Shown here piece by piece: positions 19,847 to 22,614 of a stretch of 22,614 bases of DNA. Position numbers and translations under genes: made by a program. Positions within the stretch are counted from its first letter, which is position 1; each line of letters starts with the position of its first letter. The notes under the pieces were generated by a model. It was given only the letters and a program-made list of their open reading frames with translations, was not told the origin of the DNA and did no database searches. Origin of the DNA: DAOSVX01 sp035379765 (GTDB taxonomy: Bacteria; Bacillota_I; Bacilli_A; RF39; UBA660); assembly GCA_035379765.1 (NCBI GenBank), contig DAOSVX010000005.1, forward strand, positions 1 to 22,614, written 5' to 3'.

Positions 19847-22003
19847 TTATTTACTTTTTGCTTCTTTTTTGACTTCCGGTTTTGGTAAACATTCTTTCCT
19901 TGATAAGTTTAATCTACCTTTTTGATCTGTTCCTAATGACTTAACCATTATCTTGTCACCTACTTTGACAATATCACTAGGTTTATTTACTCTTTCATGA
20001 GCTAGCTGTGATACATGAACCATTCCTTCACAGCCTTCCCATAATTCTACAAAGCAACCAAAGTCTTCTACTTTTACTACTTTACCTTCATATATTTTAC
20101 CAGTTTCAACTTCTTTAACGATGTTTTCAATCATCTGCATAGCTTTATCAATAATAGCATAATCAGTATGATAAACAATTACTCTACCATCATCTTCAAT
20201 ATCAATTTTGACAGCATCTTTGTCACTTACTGTAGCAACATTACTAGCTTCTAAAATAATCTTAGTAATCATTTCGCCACCACGACCAATAATATCTTTA
20301 ATCTTATCTGGTTTTACATACATCATTTTAATTTTTGGAGCATATGGTGATAATTCAGTACGTGGTTTTTCAATAACGTTTTCCATTACATCTAATATTT
20401 TCATACGAGCTTTACGAGCTTCATTTAAAGCATCTTTTAGTATTTTAGATGTGATTCCTTTAATCTTAATATCCATTTGTAAAGCTGTAATGCCTTTTCT
20501 AGTTCCAGCTGCTTTAAAATCCATATCACCCATATGATCTTCTAAGTCTTGAATATCTGTCAAAATAGTATATCTTCGGCCTTTTTCAATTAAACCCATA
20601 GCAATTCCTGCTACTGGAGCTTTAATAGGAACACCAGCTGCCATTAAACTTAGACATCCAGCACAAATACTTGCTTGGCTACTTGAACCATTACTTGATA
20701 ATATTTCCGATACAACTCTAATCGTGTAAGGGAATTCTTCTTCAGAAGGAATAACTTGTAATAAAGCTTTTTCTCCTAAGGCTCCATGACCTATTTCTCT
20801 TCTACCAGGAGCACCATATCTACCCGTTTCACCTACAGAAAACTGAGGAAAATTATAATGTAACATAAATCTTTTAGTGTCTTCTAAACCTAATCCATCC
20901 AATATTTGATGTTCGCCTATGGCCCCAAGGGTAGTAGTAGACAAAGCTTGAGTTTGACCTCTCGTAAACAAAGCTGAGCCATGAGTACGAGGTAAAATAT
21001 CTATCTCCGCACTTAAATCCCTTATTTCATCCATTTTTCTACCATCTGGTCTTCTCTTTTTATCAGTAATTAATTTTCTTACATCATTATATTCAATTTC
21101 TTCTAGTATTTTACTAACTTGGTGTAATATATCAGCAATATTTTCCGAAGAAATATAAACTTCTTTAAAATGATCTATAGTATCTTGTTTTACCTCATTT
21201 ATCTTAGCATATTTGGCTAATTTTTCTTTTATTTGAATAGCCTCTAATATTTGATCAGAAACATATTCTTCAACTTCTTTTCTTAGTTTATTATCTATAG
21301 CAAATAAAACTAATTCTTTTTTATCTGCTCCTATTTCAGCAATAATTTCTTCTTGGAACTTGACTAATTCTTTTATGGCTTTATGACCATATTCTAAAGC
21401 TTCTAACATTTCTTTTTCACTTGCTTCATGAGCAGATGCTTCTACCATATTAATAGCTTTTTTAGTTCCGGCAACTGTTAAGTTAATAGCACTTTGTTCC
21501 ATAGCTTCATTACTAGGATTTACTATATATTTACCATTTATTTTACCAACTATAACTCCGGCAACTGGTCCATCAAAAGGAATATCTGATATTCCTAGAG
21601 CTAAAGAAGATGCAAATAAAGCTGTCATCTCTGGACTGTTATCTAGATCTACTGATAATACTGTGTTAACAACATTAATTTCATTACGTAAATTTTCATT
21701 AAATAATGGTCTTATTGGTCTATCAATAAGTCTAGCTGTTAAAGTAGCATTTTCGCTAGGTCTTCCCTCTCTTTTAATAAATCCACCAGGTATTTTTCCA
21801 ACTGAGTATAATTTTTCATTATAAATAACTGTAAGTGGAAAAAAATCTTGTTCAATTGTCCTAGGGCTCATTACAGCGACACTTAAAACAACTGTATCTC
21901 CATATCTTACTAAAACACTCCCATTAGTTTGTTGGGCTATAGTACCTGTTTCCACAGTTAACTTTTTACCTAAAAATTCTAATTCAAAAATTCTTTTTTT
22001 CAT
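19847..22003 (-). CDS. pnp: Polynucleotide phosphorylase
   Basis: A complete 718-residue PNPase, the usual length. It degrades RNA 3'-5' by phosphorolysis as a trimer and is a core part of mRNA turnover, often with RNase J and RNase Y. Two RNase PH domains are present (about 1-220 and 315-550), joined by a helical linker. The active core motif EDHMGDMDFK keeps the conserved acids (D489, D495). A KH domain follows with IIGRGGEMI (571-579) and an S1 domain at about 636-704 (GKVVKVEDFGCFVEL, GRLNLSRKEC). The ATG at 22003 has AGAGGT 5 nt upstream. It follows rpsO, the classic pairing in most bacteria, with a terminator-like hairpin between them that may tune pnp expression. Confidence 0.99.
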   Translation of the reverse strand: MKKRIFELEFLGKKLTVETGTIAQQTNGSVLVRYGDTVVLSVAVMSPRTIEQDFFPLTVIYNEKLYSVGKIPGGFIKREGRPSENATLTARLIDRPIRPLFNENLRNEINVVNTVLSVDLDNSPEMTALFASSLALGISDIPFDGPVAGVIVGKINGKYIVNPSNEAMEQSAINLTVAGTKKAINMVEASAHEASEKEMLEALEYGHKAIKELVKFQEEIIAEIGADKKELVLFAIDNKLRKEVEEYVSDQILEAIQIKEKLAKYAKINEVKQDTIDHFKEVYISSENIADILHQVSKILEEIEYNDVRKLITDKKRRPDGRKMDEIRDLSAEIDILPRTHGSALFTRGQTQALSTTTLGAIGEHQILDGLGLEDTKRFMLHYNFPQFSVGETGRYGAPGRREIGHGALGEKALLQVIPSEEEFPYTIRVVSEILSSNGSSSQASICAGCLSLMAAGVPIKAPVAGIAMGLIEKGRRYTILTDIQDLEDHMGDMDFKAAGTRKGITALQMDIKIKGITSKILKDALNEARKARMKILDVMENVIEKPRTELSPYAPKIKMMYVKPDKIKDIIGRGGEMITKIILEASNVATVSDKDAVKIDIEDDGRVIVYHTDYAIIDKAMQMIENIVKEVETGKIYEGKVVKVEDFGCFVELWEGCEGMVHVSQLAHERVNKPSDIVKVGDKIMVKSLGTDQKGRLNLSRKECLPKPEVKKEAKSK

Positions 22004-22023
22004 ATATACCTCTTTCTTTTTAT

Positions 22024-22052
22024 AAAAAAAGACACTAAAACAAACAGTGCCT
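22024..22052 (-). terminator. Terminator or attenuator between rpsO and pnp
   Basis: Minus strand: AGGCACT, a 9-nt loop, AGTGTCT (one G-U pair), then seven T residues. It begins at the rpsO stop. A TATAAA just after it may be a pnp -10, though no good -35 was found. Confidence 0.7.
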
Positions 22053-22320
22053 ATTTTCTTAAATTTAATTTTTTAATTAATTCTCGATAACTTTTTACAT
22101 TATGTTCTTTCAAGTAGTTAAGTAAACTTTTTCTTTTACCAACTTTTTTAAGTAACCCTCTTTTAGAATGAAAGTCATGAATGTGAGTTTTTAAATGCTC
22201 AGTTAAATCATTAATTTCTTTTGTTAAGATTGCTATTTGAACTTCTGTACAACCTGTATCTTTATTATCTTTAGCAAATTCTTTAACAATAGTTGCTTTT
22301 TCAGCTTTGTTTAAAGCCAT
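22051..22320 (-). CDS. rpsO: 30S ribosomal protein S15
   Basis: An 89-residue S15, the exact usual length, which binds 16S rRNA helices 20-22 early in 30S assembly. Diagnostic segments: GCTEVQIAILTKEINDLTEH, HIHDFHSKRGLLKKVGKRKSLL and NYLKEHNVKSYRELIKKLNLRK. The ATG at 22320 was chosen because GGAGG lies 8 nt upstream; an in-frame TTG 15 nt further up is part of that site and is unlikely. It is followed by pnp. The leader of about 80 nt can fold and may be the S15 autoregulatory site known from other Bacilli, though the sequence itself is not conserved. Confidence 0.98.
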   Translation of the reverse strand: MALNKAEKATIVKEFAKDNKDTGCTEVQIAILTKEINDLTEHLKTHIHDFHSKRGLLKKVGKRKSLLNYLKEHNVKSYRELIKKLNLRK

Positions 22321-22407
22321 TTTATTTACCTCCAATTTCTAATAAACCGTTTAATCCTAGTATAAATTCGGAAATTAAATTTAAACCACGAAAAAACTTA
22401 CTAACTC

Positions 22408-22436
22408 ATTATATATAATATAACTAGAAATTGCAA
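22408..22436 (-). promoter_or_regulatory. Promoter of rpsO
   Basis: Minus strand: TTGCAA (22431-22436), a 17-nt spacer and TATAAT (22408-22413). Confidence 0.75.
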
Positions 22437-22441
22437 TATTT

Positions 22442-22470
22442 TTTTCAAAAAGTAATTATTATGTTACAAT
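22442..22470 (+). promoter_or_regulatory. Promoter of the partial UPF0316-like gene
   Basis: TTTTCA (22442-22447), a 17-nt spacer and TACAAT (22465-22470) with a TGT extended -10. A consensus TATAAT overlaps at 22470-22475. Confidence 0.5.
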
Positions 22471-22487
22471 ATAATGGGTGAAGATAA

Positions 22488-22614
22488 ATGACAGTATTCC
22501 TTTTATGTTTAAAAATATTTTTAGCAAGGATATGTGATGTATCAATTGGAACTTTTAGAACAGTTTTAATTGTTAAAAGCAAAAATTTAGCTGCTACTAT
22601 TGCCGCTTTCTTAG
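22488..22614 (+). CDS. UPF0316/DUF5698-family membrane protein (5' part only)
   Basis: The first 42 codons run off the window edge. GGGTGA lies 7 nt before the ATG. The sequence MTVFLLCLKIFLARICDVSI then GTFRTVLIVKSKNLAATIAA resembles the conserved N-terminus of UPF0316 proteins, whose pattern is a hydrophobic helix, AR-x-x-DVS-x-GT-x-R and then a second helix. The family has three N-terminal helices and a C-terminal DUF2179 domain, which would lie outside the window. Its function is unknown. It is divergent from rpsO. Confidence 0.72.
   Translation, partial: MTVFLLCLKIFLARICDVSIGTFRTVLIVKSKNLAATIAAFL

Overview
This is an AT-rich window (about 30% GC by eye) whose proteins are all full length under the standard code: tryptophan is TGG throughout and TGA is used as a stop, so it is not a code-4 mollicute. 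The core genes (rpsO, pnp, an RNase J, ftsK/spoIIIE, ysxC), strong AGGAGG-type ribosome sites and sigma-A promoters point to a low-GC Firmicute of the Bacilli. Small intergenic gaps and large uncharacterised proteins suggest an uncultured, probably gut-associated, RF39-like lineage. The lineage is an inference.

Almost everything is on the minus strand, so transcription mostly runs from high to low coordinates. Starting at the right: a partial UPF0316/DUF5698 membrane protein begins on the plus strand at the edge (22488). Divergent from it is the conserved pair rpsO-pnp. Next comes a two-gene operon of a 1120-residue protein that I cannot assign and a 330-residue protein that reads like a shortened, cysteine-less aldehyde-dehydrogenase fold related to ProA (15421-19765). 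Then follow a plus-strand membrane protein (14409), a HerA-type ATPase, a six-TM DUF308/HdeD-like protein with a zinc-ribbon membrane protein, a tail-less SsbB-like SSB, a YhcG/DUF1016 PD-(D/E)XK nuclease, a GDPD-family phosphodiesterase, a small acidic protein, and two divergent XRE regulators, one apparently leaderless.

The left third (1-8.3 kb) holds an RNase J2-like protein that has lost the Zn2 half of its active site. It is followed by a prepilin-like protein with an ALK-type glycine-rich domain carrying a 16-cysteine insert, coupled to a small lipoprotein. Then come FtsK/SpoIIIE and YsxC. The last gene is a second very large prepilin-like protein (three InlB/Listeria-Bacteroides repeats plus a glycine-rich region) that runs off the left edge.

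The gene order rpsO-pnp-(variable block)-rnjB-ftsK recalls the Bacillus rpsO-pnpA-...-rnjB-...-spoIIIE order. The 8.3-19.8 kb interval can therefore be read as an accessory block between conserved anchors. Two themes deserve attention. One is surface proteins built on type IV prepilin N-termini with exotic C-terminal adhesive modules. The other is a set of degenerate enzymes kept as intact long genes (RNase J2-like, ProA-like). Regulation is compact: many genes have their own hairpin terminator overlapping the stop codon, and the next promoter, often with a TTGC-type -35, starts inside or just after the T-tract.
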